This document shows, piece by piece, positions 1-12,458 of a stretch of DNA of 64,000 nucleotides. Source of the DNA: Pseudisothecium myosuroides (Eukaryota; Streptophyta; Bryopsida; Hypnales; Lembophyllaceae); contig OX637287.1 in the NCBI GenBank assembly GCA_951799445.1, forward strand, positions 682,001 to 746,000. Direction: 5' to 3'. The notes under the pieces are model-generated. The model was not told where the DNA came from, made no database searches, and worked only from the letters and a program-made list of their open reading frames with translations. Position numbers and translations under genes: made by a program. Within the stretch, counting starts at the first letter, position 1. Each line of letters begins with the position of its first letter.

Positions 1-3000
1 GCTGCTCACTCTAGTTCTCTCTGCGGCGACCTCACTGGCGAATTTCTTGTGGAGGATGCCTGGTGCCGCCCGCTTCCCCTTCCATGACGACTTCGACGAC
101 TGATGGTGGGATATCAACTCGGAATGATCAAGCTCGCCATCTGCAACAACACTACTGGGGAGGTGCAGACACGTGGGTTGCAGGACCACCACATCCTGCT
201 GATCCGGGTGGTGCAGCATCGTCAATGCTTCGAACTCTGGAGCAGCAGTGATAAGAGCAGTCTGAGGATTTGATTCCTTCACGCCAGCTATCTCCTCAGA
301 AGTCATATGATGTGGTGTGCGTTCATTCATGATTTGGGTTGTTGTGCAGACTCCGGGACCTTGTGCTGCAGCATCCTGTCTGGATGGACTACCCTCCCCT
401 GGGAAATTCTCTCCTATGCGACATGGCTCATTCCAGCCTTCGTCCTGCCTTTGATGGTCTCCCTTTCGCGGGGTTGGACTTTTAGCCGGTCGAGGAAGGG
501 AGGGGTCCGTCGAGATGGAGCGCTGTCTCTCGACTTTCTCGACTGGTGATTCTGCCTTCGGCGTGGTCTCTGCGGCGTTTGCCTCCCGTGAGCGTGCTGG
601 GAATCGTGCTCGCAAGGATATGAAAGCATTGCTGCACACAACAAAATCAATTGTTTATATCCCCAGCGGCAGGAGCAGCGGCATGCATGTATGAGATTGT
701 GCTGCACTGGCTGACATGAGATCGAATTCAATGTCACATAGGCTCGATCCTGAGAAATTCGTTAGTACCTGGACAAAAAATCGGACACGTTCTGGGTGAG
801 AAACGCTCCGCCAACAGAATCCACCACCGAGCCCTTCCACCTGGAGAAAGATCGATTTCCTGCAACCAACGTCGCCACAACAGATTTTGGTCAGCGGCGG
901 AAGAAGATTTTTGTGCCGAAATTAACAGAGATGAAATGATCCCCCAAGACAGGACTCTGGAGAGGGAGGATTTGCTAGTTCCGACCGACCTTGCACTTGC
1001 CGCATGATGGATATGAAATGATGAGCACGGTGCTGCCAAACTTGTCGCGATCGCTCCCAGGAAGTTTTCTCGTCTTCTGCTTCCTCCTCGCCCTCGCCCA
1101 CGCCCACGCCAGGTGCTTTGATGGTCAGCATCTTAAACATCCTCACGGTGCGGGTGTCCAAGTTCACTTTCGGCTTGTAGCGCACTCTCCGCACTCGGGG
1201 CACCCTTGGCTGGTACACCACCATTCGCTTGGAGCCCTCATCGTACGCCACCACCTGCAGCTCGTTCTCTCGCCCCGGACCTCCTGGATCTATAGTCACC
1301 ACCTGTGGCACGGAGACTTCTTCTGCTGGAACCTGCAATAAATTGATGTCGTGTGCAGCCTCCAGTCCCTGCGACGAGGCCTGGCACAAATGCACATGAT
1401 CCTCCTGTAGATGCGCTTCATCGAACTGGAGAGCTCGCCGCACGGATTTGGATGAGAAATGATCTTGTGGATTTGTAATGTCGTCAAAATTGTTCCACGG
1501 GTCAGACACATCGGGAGATCCATGTGGGGATGGTGGCGACCATGGCGACCTCAAAAGAGTAAAACTCCGGCACGTGGACACAAAGGGAACAGGTTCTCCG
1601 CGTGGTGTGGAGGGTGGATTCTCCGCTGCGAGAGAACAATCTACGTCTACTTCTTCTTCAGCCAAATGGGATGATGTGCACAAGCTGCCATTGCAGCTGC
1701 TGTCAGCTCGGTCGGCAGGACAAAGCTTGATTGCCTGATCCCAAAACAGAGACTCGTGAAGAAATCTCAGGAAGTCGGCATTCTGAGTGATGGCGTCTTG
1801 GTCAGCCGGATCAGCAGTTGGGCATGGTGGTACGGACCAACCAGGTGCACTATAAGCAGGGAACTCCTCGGACATGGCAGCTGCTGCGGTCTTGCCTTGC
1901 CGCGGCCGTTTCAACTTAGGGCGCCGCTGATTGATCCGAGCGAACGATTTCATCTGCACCAGGCTCGGCGAGCTTGTTGTTTCTGGAATTTCAGCAGGAA
2001 GACTCGCATTCACTGCACCAACGCTCGTTCTCTTCGCTCGGCTCCTTGGTCTTGGGTTTTCAGCCCTAATTTTGGGCTGGTACTTCCTCTTCCTCGTCGA
2101 CTTGTCCGTGACACTTGGATTCGCTGGCAATTCCTGCTTTGTCACTTGCTCCTGAGCCTGCTTTGAAATGTCACCGTTTGCAACGACATTCAGTGTATGT
2201 GTAATTCTCTTGCTATCGAGCACATTCATCTTAAACAGAGCTCCTGAATTGTAGATAGGAAGGCAGGAACCTACTGGGGGCTGTGCATCTCGAGGAGATA
2301 CATTAGGGGTGGACGTCTCCTTCGCTAGCATCGCTGAACCTCCATTCGCTATGGCTGGAGCTCTAAATAGGGCCCCTCTGTCGTTGCTCAACAAGTTTCC
2401 TGCATGGGTGCGTGTGTATCTCTCAGTACAATCAATAAATGGTAAACCAGAGCAGAGAAGTGTTACATTGCTTCAATGCCAACCTGCCCATGAAATTATA
2501 AGTTCGTGCGTAAGCAAGTATTCGACAATTGCTGCAGGAGTATCTGCCGTGACTAAAAAAATTACCCCCCCCACAGTTGAAAAATTCACACCTGCATCAG
2601 TAGCTTCTGGCGAAGATGTGTAGTCGGCGGACGAGCCTGGTGACCTTCCTCGGCATGTCTGCTGCACGATTTCTGGGGTGAGTGGATCCATCTTCCCATC
2701 TGCTGCTGCTGCTGCTGGGTTTAATGGATCACAGCCTGGTGTAGTCGCTGTAATTTCTGTTGAACACCCAGTCTTGTCGAAGCTCCGCTTCTCTGCCGTG
2801 CAGCTCTTCTCTGCTGATCCGAATATTGCACCCGTTCGTGCTCCTACGATAGCATCACAGAATTTTTCAGTTACTCTCTCTGAAGATCGAAAAATCACAA
2901 CCCAACCTCACGCCAGGATTCAAGCATACCTTCAACCAAGAGGCTTTGAATGCCTTTGGATGAGAGCAATTCAACTTGACCGAAAACGGAGAAGTCTAGC

Positions 3001-3308
3001 GAACGGAGTTGCATGTTTCGCTTCCTGGAATTCTTCCTGGCCAGGATCCATGCTATGTCTCTGTCTTTGAAGGGTCTGGCATCGTCCTCCCAGAAAGGTT
3101 GCACGTTGTTCTTTTCATGCGCGATGTCTACCGGCGCTGCAACAGCAACTTCAGCAGCTGCACTTGCATTTGCCGTTGCAGCTTCGCCAAGCAGTAGCCC
3201 CTTCCTCTTCAGCGACTCTCGCACGTGATCAAGCAGGAATGCTGAACTCAAAACATCGTGACATTCGAGGATCCTGTCGACTTGGCCGCATGCCTCCTGC
3301 CCCTCCAT
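1..3308 (-). CDS. DML: DEMETER/ROS1-like 5-methylcytosine DNA glycosylase, 5' part (runs off the left edge)
   Basis: This family excises 5-methylcytosine in the nucleus as the first step of base-excision DNA demethylation. I reconstruct five exons: 3308-2930, 2879-2592, 2399-990, 859-769 and 631-1. Every junction is GT..AG and the phases agree (1, 1, 1, 2). The visible protein is about 933 aa. The first ~620 residues are low-complexity and Lys/Arg-rich, including KRKYQPKIRAENPRPRSRAK. Then comes the family's conserved pre-domain (KVNLDTRTVRMFKML, near residue 640), and from about residue 690 the start of the HhH-GPD domain: RWKGSVVDSVGGAFLTQNVS, then DFLSSNAFISLRARFP. Exon 5 continues open into the variable linker that normally separates the two halves of the glycosylase domain. 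The catalytic Lys/Asp, the 4Fe-4S cysteines and the C-terminal RRM-like domain lie outside the window. The start is the ATG at 3308, about 60 bp below a TATA box. No frame damage is seen. The family assignment is firm; DME versus ROS1/DML orthology is not resolvable. Confidence 0.9.
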
Positions 3309-3366
3309 CACGATTGCTTCCTTCTAGCTTAAAACCGTACCCAAAACCTCGATCAGCACGAGTGCT

Positions 3367-3376
3367 CTATATATAA
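3367..3376 (-). promoter_or_regulatory. TATA box of the DEMETER-like gene
   Basis: The minus strand reads TTATATATAGAG here, about 60 bp upstream of the ATG at 3308. That places the likely transcription start near 3340 and gives a short leader of some 30 nt. No competing minus-strand gene start is visible nearby. The position is inferred from sequence only. Confidence 0.5.
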
Positions 3377-3900
3377 TTCAGCTTGGTAAAATATGGAACC
3401 CCGTATTGAACTCGGTGTGTGGAGCAAATGCGTGAACAAACGATGAACCTAACTTAATTTGATGATGCATTGATAGCCGATTCCCGAGAAATTCGATTAC
3501 TGGGAGCACTATCGGGATTCCACGTTCCTGCACCTTGAACAAGAGCACTGCAGCTCGCTTTCCATGGCCATCACCGGCAAAGTCTGCCAGTTGGGGGCTG
3601 AAGTTGTGCTAAACTACAAAACGTCGGACCTCAGATCGACTCTGAATTAGAGTAGCCTAAGAACAGCATCGTGAAGGCGAGGCTACCAGTTGTCACAAGT
3701 CTCAACCGATCAGCCTCAATCTCGGCACTCGGCACTTCCAGGCTCGGTGACGCCAACATGTGATAACAGACTCCCACTCCTGCGCTTGTGAGTTAAGGCG
3801 GCTCACTACAGTACTGTCTTCCTCCTCTCCCTGTCACCAGTACATGCCAGATTGCCACCCACCTCGCTCCATGAAGATCAAGGTAAAAAAAAGCGTAATT
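3377..3900. other. GC-richer upstream region of the DEMETER-like gene
   Basis: Base composition here is clearly more balanced than in the AT-rich DNA to the right, as is usual for promoter or untranslated-exon DNA. I found no convincing exon on either strand. It may contain an upstream 5' UTR exon or just the promoter. Confidence 0.35.
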
Positions 3901-4455
3901 TTTTGTGAAATGTGGAATCGTTTCCTTCACAAATTGTTACTTCAGTAATTGTTCCCTTCAAAATTTTGTGTAGTTGGGAATCATGTCATTGGAAGAGTTC
4001 ATAAGTAAACAGTAAGTAGCTCTGAGAGTTGACTCCCTTTGAAGCAGACTCTTGCATGCCAAGAGGGAATGTATGTTGACCTGTCTCCATAGACTCTTCA
4101 TTCATGTTGGTCTTAACATCAGAGTTATTCTTTTTCTGAATATGACAAGCTACGCACTTTGCATAACATTCAGTAGCATTCAGAGACACTGCCTTTTCCT
4201 CTCCGGAGTCCTCATCCACCGAATTCATCCATACATCATTATCTTAAAATTCAGTATTGGGATAGTGGTAGTACATTTATGGTGTGCTCCATTTTTTTTT
4301 GCTAATTTTAGGACTGAATGTACAAATCAACAAATAATTGTAATAAAAAGTGGTTTCCACAAAAACCCAAGCTAGAATCCATTGAGTAACTTAGCAATGC
4401 AATTTATCATGTGGCCATCAATAACTTGTTATCAATTTTCATGTGAGTAGTAAAG

Positions 4456-5037
4456 CTCTTTATATATACATGGGGTGGTAGAAGGTAGAACAACCCATGT
4501 GGGATATATAAATTAGAATTTGTAGTTTCTCAACCACTCATAGCTAAGTAAAAAGCAGGAGTTGTATTTAAAGTAGAAGTTTAGACCTCGTTTAGGCATA
4601 GTAGGATAAGTTTTTTCAAAAAACTTTTAACTAGAAAAGGTTGGGAAATTAAGGTAAGTTTTATTTCCAAAAATCCGTTTGGGATTTAGATCCTCCAATC
4701 AAAAGTTATGAACAAATTTCAGAGTGGATGTTTGAAAATGTCAAAAAAAAAGTACCTTCCAACTCCTCTCTTAAATTTATCCATAAATTTTGATTGGAGG
4801 ATTGAAATCCCAAACGGATTTTTGGAGATGAAACTTAACTTAATTTCCCATTTTTTTATAGTTCAAATTTTTTTGAAAAACTTATTCTACTATGCCTAAA
4901 CAAGGTCTAAACTTCTACTTTAAATACAATTCCTGCTTTTTACTAAATTATGAGCGATTGAGCTTCTATTCATTCTAATTTACATATCCCACATTGTTTG
5001 CTTAACCTCCTACCACCCCATAAGTATATATATAGAG
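4456..5037. repeat. Foldback element (long inverted repeat)
   Basis: Left arm 4456-4704 and right arm 4788-5037 are reverse complements over about 250 bp with scattered mismatches and small gaps, around an 83-bp spacer. Landmarks present in both arms are GGGGTGGTAG, GTGGGATAT, AAAAAGCAGGA, AAGTAGAAGTTTAGACC, TTTAGGCATAGTAG and CAAAAATCCGTTTGGGATTT. This is a MITE-like foldback element. No protein is encoded and I could not identify a target-site duplication with confidence. Confidence 0.85.
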
Positions 5038-5444
5038 TTGTCTTCTCAATCCTAGTCACAAAACATGAATGGCTAACAGAGCAAGGTGAGGGATTTTAAT
5101 CATTGAAATATTGAAATCAATGAATTGATAACCACTTTGTTTGAAGCTACTCTTTTGAGAACAATTTGAGTTGAAAAAATTTGAATTTTTGGAACCTTGA
5201 GTGTATAGTTGTGACCCTGGCAGCCAAAAGAATATTGACAGTTTTTGACGCGTGGATAATTAGCTACTGTTGGGTGTGGTATATTCCACATCAAATCATC
5301 CTTTGAATGAAATGATGTAAAATATTCCACATCATTCCGTCCGCAGGACGGCAGTTTGTTTGACTAGTACTGAATGTTATGGAGGATTGTCAAATTTAAA
5401 TATTTTAGAGCATGTTGATTTTGTCGTTTATCACTTGCAGGAAA

Positions 5445-5562
5445 GAGGTTTTGGACTAATATCAAACTTCCGTGCAAAAGCATGGTTCCAAAAGCTAGCT
5501 TGGTGCCTATATGGGCCTTTAGAACCATACTTTTGCATTGTAGTTTGGTGCTCCAAAACCTC
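5445..5562. repeat. Short imperfect hairpin (about 54-nt arms)
   Basis: The left arm (5445-5498, beginning GAGGTTTTGG) and right arm (5509-5562, ending CCAAAACCTC) are imperfect reverse complements around a short loop. Shared blocks include TGCAAAAG.ATGGTTC and the outer ten bases. Because of the symmetry both strands are open in similar frames; these are not genes. It could be a small MITE or a small-RNA precursor. Confidence 0.6.
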
Positions 5563-5690
5563 ATTTTTAATAAGGTAGACGAGCCCATTTTCGCCAACAA
5601 CGCCTACTTTGGTCATTCTACTATCAACCCCAATTCTACCAAAAGACTCATCCAAATCCATTCATTTTTTTGATAAAATCAGCGCATTAA

Positions 5691-7085
5691 TTCCTAAAGT
5701 TGTTTAAGTATGTTTTCACCAAAAACGCTCCAAAATTGCCATTTCTAGTACCCGTACCAAATTTTAGAAAAAAAAAACATTTTTGGACACATGTAACCGT
5801 AAGATCTTGTAGTGCGCTAGTTTGGAAATTTCCATCGTGTGGATAGCAAGATATTAGCGTTCGAATTGACAAAAATCATTTTTTTGGCCCTACAAAAATC
5901 AAGGCAGCTACACTTCACACTTCACAAGGTCACATTTGTATGAAAAAATGTCCAAATGGTGAAAACTCTTTGGATTCATTCTTCAAGGCAAATTGGCTAC
6001 ATGCTTAAAAAATTTCAGTTCATTTGGAATTGTACAACATATACTAAGAAAAACATACTCCCTCTGTCCCATTAAAAAAATACAAATCAAGCAGAATTTT
6101 TGTCCCACTAGAAAGCTCCTTTTTGTGTTTTTGATTGTTTAGTGAATGTTTGTTACATTGAACAACCTTGTGGGGGCAAGTGAGACAATCAAAAAGCATT
6201 CCCATGGCCTTGCAAGCTTGGCCTTGGCAATATGAGACACCTTGTACTAATTTCTTTGTCAAATAGTAGTGTTGGCAGCCTATTTAGTGACTACTTTGGT
6301 GCTATTAAAATTTGATCATAATGTGGGATAGTTTTTTTATTTTTGGATATTTAGGTTGGAGAACATGTCATTACAATTCCATTGCAACCACCACCCTTTA
6401 AATCATCTAAAATGACAGAGCTGGCAGCAATTATAAAATATGTTCAAATATCACACTTTTGACATGAATTTTGGGTACCTAAATGATAGTGTCTAAGCTT
6501 CAGATTTTGCATAGATATAAGGGATGGATTATTTATTCTTGAATGAATGTATTTTTGGCACTTTGATTGAAAATATAGTTAATTTCTTAACGGGAAGAGT
6601 TTTGGAGGTTTTTAGTGGGACAGAGGGAGTAATAAATAGAAAGAGGTAGAAATTGACTTAAAATACAAAATTGTTAAGAATTGAGTTAAATAAATGACTT
6701 TAAAGTTTATTTAGGAGTAGAGAATCCATAATTGCCCGCAAACTAAAACTCCTCATAACTTTCATTTCATTGATCAAAATGGAATGATTCAAAACTTTCC
6801 ACGTATATATAAATCTAAAAAAAAAAATTCAAATTTTTGTTTTTGCGAAAAAACATTTTTTCCTATCTGCCCGGATTGCCCGGCCAATGAAAAAAACTAC
6901 ATGTCATACAATAACTTTTTAATCATGTAGTCAAAACTCAGAAGTTATAAAAATTGTTGCGTCTTAAAGAAAAACTTTGTTCCCATGTTGTGTCAAAATT
7001 TCAAAGAAAAAAATAAAAATTCCATTTGTAGTGAGCTACCCAAAATCACTATGTTGCCAAAAAACGCAGCTTGGTCCTTTAGGGG
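5691..7085 (+). mobile_element. Non-autonomous TTAA-type element, family 'R2', copy 1
   Basis: The element begins TTCCTAAAG after a TTAA at 5687-5690 and ends CCTTTAGGGG before TTAT at 7086. Internally it matches three other copies (9068-10068, 12459-13430, 13956-14827): a GGAGCGTTTTTGGTG-like block near one end, a GATCAAAATGGAATGATTCA block in the middle and CTGCCCGGATTGCCCG near the other end. It carries no coding sequence. A 572-bp Stowaway-like MITE (6058-6629) is nested inside, accounting for its greater length. TTAA ends with CCC-type termini are the signature of piggyBac-type transposition; the assignment is supported by empty sites at two sister copies. Confidence 0.7.
6058..6629. mobile_element. 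Stowaway/mariner-like MITE nested in R2 copy 1
   Basis: Perfect 14-bp terminal inverted repeats, CTCCCTCTGTCCCA at 6058-6071 and TGGGACAGAGGGAG at 6616-6629, are flanked by TA on both sides (6056-6057, 6630-6631). CTCCCTC.GT.CC termini and a TA duplication are the hallmarks of plant Stowaway elements (Tc1/mariner). At 572 bp it is longer than most Stowaways. No transposase is readable. Confidence 0.9.
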
Positions 7086-9067
7086 TTATTGTCAAAGAAG
7101 AGGAACGTGTCAATCCTTTATTGGTGAATACTTAAGTGTCATAAGATACATGGAAAGGTGGTCATAGGTCATTTCTAGGACATTTATGGCTCCACTCTTT
7201 GGGCAATTTTATAATTTAAGGGGCAGACAACTTCAAAAATTCACAAAAATTACAACTTTAATTGAAAAATTATAGTTTTACTTGGGTTTGATATGTGAAA
7301 GAAGTACACACCTCTGAAAAATATATGCCCCCTCTTGGAATTTGTCCAAAGATATTCAAATTGCAAATTAGGGTGGTAATAGGTTTGTCTACAGTAGTGA
7401 ATGTAGCCCTCCAACATACACTACTTTCAAGGTTCTTTAGCCAATTACACAAGCACAAGCAACGTACAAACTTGAGATAAGAGGAAATCCTACACCTTGA
7501 TTGGTGTCTAAGAGTCATTTTTTACGTGTGGTATCTCATTTTGCTTATTGTCAACCGTACATTAGTCTAAGTAATGGAAATGAACATGAAGAGGTGCGTT
7601 CTATGGAAAAAATGCTAAAACACATTGAGACAATAAGGTTTTGAAGCTATCTCTTTGACATGAATTGGACACAAAGTTACCTCAAATTTTCCTTATTAAG
7701 ATGTCATAAATACAACGGATTAGTTTAATCCAAAAATTCCATAGGCCTTTGTCGCGTTTATAGGAGTTGTTATAAGCTAAACAAAAAATCAAAACTTTGA
7801 TATATTTTAATATATACTTGGGTGATTGCATGAATGACTGGTTGTTTTTGTTCTATTTTGGCTGTTTTCCCCAGTACTATGAGTTTTTTGCATATGAATT
7901 TTTTAAATAAAATAAAATAAGGATAATTAGTATAAAACTATAAATAGCATATCACCAAAATTTCAGACCTAAAAAAATCTAGATAAGAAGTTATTCACAA
8001 AAAAGTGTGAGCTGAAAATTTGAAGAAAGTACATAGTTTGACGTTTTAATTTGTAAAAAATAGGAAAAGCAATTTTCAAAGAAACTAAAATTTGGAAATT
8101 TGGAAAGACTTTATATTGAAGAGATTTCACCAAAAAAAATTATCTTGAAACCATCTTCAACATTCAAAATTGCACGCGCAAGGGAGCCTTCTTTGCATGG
8201 ACGGAGAGGACATAAAATATAATATTTTTTAATGCCCCTTGGTAGGAACATGTCTTTCTACTATGGAAATAGACTATAGAAATTTCAGCTCTAAATCATT
8301 AAATTTGGATACTCCATAGTACTAAAACCCCTTAAAACTCAAAACGTGACATATTAGTTTAAATGATTTTTAAATATAAAATGATTTTTGAAAATTTCTG
8401 AAAATATGAGATATGATTAAACTCAAGAGAGGCACCTCCAATAAAAATTTCAAGTTCATGCAAGTCATGCTGCAAAAGTTATAGCAAAGGGAAGCTTTGG
8501 CACTCCCTTTGTGACAAAGTTTTAGTACCAATCTTTCATGCAATCACCCACTTTTGAATTGTAACTCAACCATCTTAAATTAATGTGCTATAAATCACTT
8601 GGAAAAAGAAAATACAACAATGCCATTGTAATGTTTGATCATAAGGGGGCTAAAATTTTAAAAGTGATTTGAAATCTTTCAATCCCTATGTTATATGTCA
8701 AATTTAAAATTATGGTTATGAAAAAATATGAGATTAAAGGACATAACATGCATAACTATGATCAATTCATGGCATCTTAAAATCTAATCTATAAAAAAAT
8801 TCATATGAATTTGCAATGCAATATCCCTTAGATCCATTATATAATTGTGTTTGAAGTTCATCTCAAAAAATATTTAACAATAGAAAATCAAATTTTATAA
8901 ATTTTTGTGTTGATATGTGAAAAAGAATATAAAAGAGTGTGATTTTTCATTTCAAAATTGATATTCATATAACATATAATTATTGAACAATTCAAAGAGT
9001 CAAAGTCTCTATTGGAAACAAATGGCTAAAAGACAAACATTCTACAATTTTCAATTCTCAATCTTAA
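7086..9067. other. AT-rich intergenic DNA, old repeat fragments
   Basis: No gene, RNA gene or complete element is visible. The part around 8160-8760 has diverged inverted counterparts around 43,000-43,330 and 28,440-28,760, so it is dispersed repeat DNA rather than unique sequence. Confidence 0.5.
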
Positions 9068-10068
9068 CCCTTAAAGGATGGGCCTATAAGCAATTAACCA
9101 TAGAGTTCAACTTCAAATTCTATTGAGTCTCTATGTGCTCTTGTTTTCGAGTACCATATATGTAGAAAGCTTTGAATCATTCCATTTTGATCAATGAGAT
9201 GAAAGTTATGAGAACTTTTGTTTGCGGGCAATTATAGATTTTCAACACTAAAATAAACTTTGAAGTCATTTATTTAACTCAGTTATCAATATTTTTTGAA
9301 AAAAATAAAATCTTAGAATGTAAATTGTTTATTACAACATTACAACCATTGGGATTGGCATTTTTCAATTCCATAACTAAATTCTTAACAATTTAAAATT
9401 TTATATCATCCTCTACTTCTTTCTACTTACTGTTTTTTCCCTATATGTTGTACAATTCCAAATCATCTGAAGTTTTTCAAGCATGTATCCAACTTGCATT
9501 GAAGAATGAATCAAAAAAGCACCACCAACATAGACATTTTCCATACAAATGTGGCCTTGTGAAGTGCAGCTACTTTGTCTTTTGCACGGCCAAAAATACA
9601 ACTTTTGTCAATTCAAAACACTAATCTCTTGCAATCCATATGATGGAAGTTTTTGAAATTTTTTCCACATCTTTTGAAACTAACATTCTACAAGATCCTA
9701 CACAACCTACACATCCTACACATCCTATGGTTACCATTAGGGGAGATTTGAGTGCAATGGAGGGCCGTTTCAACCATGTTCCCCTTGCTAAAAACTGTAT
9801 TACACAGTCAAAATATTTTAATAATTTAAAAAATTAAAATTAAATTAAATATTAATTTATGATGTGGCATGTTTATGACCACGTCAAACTGCGCATGTGG
9901 CAGAGTTCCCAATCTGAAAACAAGTTAGGAACTCATATTCTTCTTTTGCCCCAAAATCTCTTCTAATGATGTGTCCAAAAATGTTTTTTTTCTAAAATTT
10001 GGTACTTGCACTAGAAATGACAGTTGTGGAGCGTTTTGGGTGAAAACATAGTCAAGGAACTTTAGGGA
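9068..10068 (-). mobile_element. Non-autonomous TTAA-type element, family R2, copy 2
   Basis: Reverse-oriented copy of the family at 5691-7085. It is bounded by TTAA (9064-9067) followed by CCCTTAAAGGATGGGCC, and ends CTTTAGGGA next to TTAG (10069-10072). It keeps the conserved middle block and the GGAGCGTTTTGGGTG block, but has lost part of the interior. Non-coding. Confidence 0.65.
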
Positions 10069-12458
10069 TTAGATTATTTGTTTTGTTTGTTTTAATTTCT
10101 TCCAATGAGATCTCTGGAACCATGCATCCCTTGGTTGTGTTCATAGTACCATTAGAAAGCTCTCTACAAAGAGGGATGCATGGTGTTTCATTGATGGCGT
10201 TTGGACATATAGTGTAAAAGTTATGGATTTTTGAATTATGGGCCAACGACATAGGGCTACACTAGTATGAATGAAACTTTGTAGTTTTATTTGTCAAAGA
10301 TGAAATGACAAGTCCACCTATGTGTAAATAAAGAAACAAATTTATTTGTAAAGACTTGAAATTATAGGAAATTTTAGAAGAAAAAGTGAAGAAAATTCAT
10401 ATTGAATACAAAATAAGCTTTTATTAAAAATCCATAAATTTCACTACAAGTTTAAACTATGGTGCACTACATTATGGTATAAACCAAGTTTCCATGTCAT
10501 CCTACAATTAGAAAGCTTGTAGACTATGGTTATAAGCCCAAAGTTCATATGGTGATAAAAATTTCAATTTTAGAAATTTTTCAAAAATTTCAAATTGATT
10601 TAGAAAATAGACTTGATTACTTTCCTTTCTATAGTTTCACTCAAATTCAAAAGTTTTTAATCCCTAAGAATCCTTGGTAGGAAGGCAAATGTAGCTTTTG
10701 GGCTTTTTAATCAAAATGACTTATAGCATGTGAAGAATTTAGACATCCAATCTTCATTTTTGCAATTTCTCACCTTCTCAAATCACATCCTTGTAAATTA
10801 GACAAAAATTGATCTTTTAATATAGTGAGATGAGCTTCATCCATTTCATATAGCTTGCAAAGTAAGCTCTTGAAAACACTCATAATCCCTCTTTGAAAAA
10901 TCCACTTAATGAATGTTGGCTCTCCTAGGAATTAAAGATAAAATTCAGATCAAGAGCGTGGAGTTACAAATTGCCCAAGTTTACCAAAAATAATTTTTTT
11001 GTGATCCATTTCTAAAGCATCTTATTATGTAGAAAAATCCTAAATAATACAATGAAGCAATTTTCAACAACATCCAAGCAACTTCTTTTCAAGCAGTTTT
11101 CTTCAAAAAAACTAAATGATAAAATATATCATCTTCCTTCAACATTATTCAAAAGTCATCTAAATGCCACGAAATGCCATTGATGGCCTTTCTTGGTTAA
11201 GCAAATAGAGATGAGTAAGAAACACATTTCTTAGCTACATTGTTCACCCAAGACATTTTATACATATGGATTAATATAGTTATGACAATTGTTTAAAATT
11301 ATATTTTAAAAGAACAATTCATTTTCAAATATTCATTATTCCTATTGTTTAGTAGGGTCAAATTAGATTTACTAATGTCTTTGCTAACCATCTTATATCT
11401 CGAGGGTAAATAATTTCAATTATCAATTATCTTCAACACTAATTAAAAAATTTATTTCAAAAGTCACAATATCCATTGAAATAGACCGTTTTGAGACAAA
11501 AACATGAGGTGTTTCTTGCAACAACCTGTATGTTAATTTTGTATCTACATATTTTTGAATCTTAATATAACTCCTGCCTAAAGCTTGCAAATTCTAGTTC
11601 ATGAATTTCAATTGCATAGACCAAATTATACAAATCCCAAAAAGCTGGTAAAGTCCTTAATAAGATATTCCTAGCATAAACTAGGGGAGTTTAAAGTTTT
11701 GGATGGAATTTGATCTCTGTAACTTCATCCAAGGGTTTTAGCTAGGTACTTCCAATTTTAGGTATTTTTTGAGGTTTTGAATTTCTAAGACTTAATTTTA
11801 TCCGAGAGTGGGTTTCCTTCCTAGTTTTTTGCTAAGTTGCATAATTTATCCAAATTTTATCCAACTAATAATCAATAATTCATCCTATTCTATCTTCTTC
11901 ATTTTTGACTTGTTTTTAGATTGTGATATGGTGATAGAAATTCATTTATCTTATCTATAATTTTTTCAATATGTCATACAAGTTAAGATTGCAAATTCCT
12001 AAGTTTTGCATGTGCTAGACCGTGTAAACTATACGAGGTGTAATTCTAAGTGAATAATTTTGGATTCTAGAGTTTCAACTTCAAATACCTAGTTCAGATC
12101 ATGCTATTTCCAAAATGGCACAACACATGCTAATCAAACCTTCCTAACCTAAATTAGAGACCTCTAAAGTTTAAAATGATTTCTAATCACCAAAACTTCA
12201 TGAAAGGTTTTTAGTTTTAGTTTTTAGTTTTTTTGGTTGATTTTTTTTGTAGTTTTGGATGTCATATAATTGAATTTTCTCTAAGGAATGAAATTCTTTG
12301 TAGTTTTTCTCTAAATCTAGGTATTCATCCAAAACTTTGTCTATTTAACATCCAAACTGCATTCTATTCTATCTTTTTTGATTTTGACTTGTTTTTAAAG
12401 CCTTTCATATTTCTAGAAACCTATCCATTTAAATTATCTATGTGAAGTTAAATCTTAT

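Noticed and set aside
414..737. Minus-strand frame MTLNSISCQPV... (107 codons) at the left edge
   Set aside because: It overlaps exon 5 of the DEMETER-like gene in the wrong phase; the correct frame gives NAFISLRARFP and stays open to position 1.
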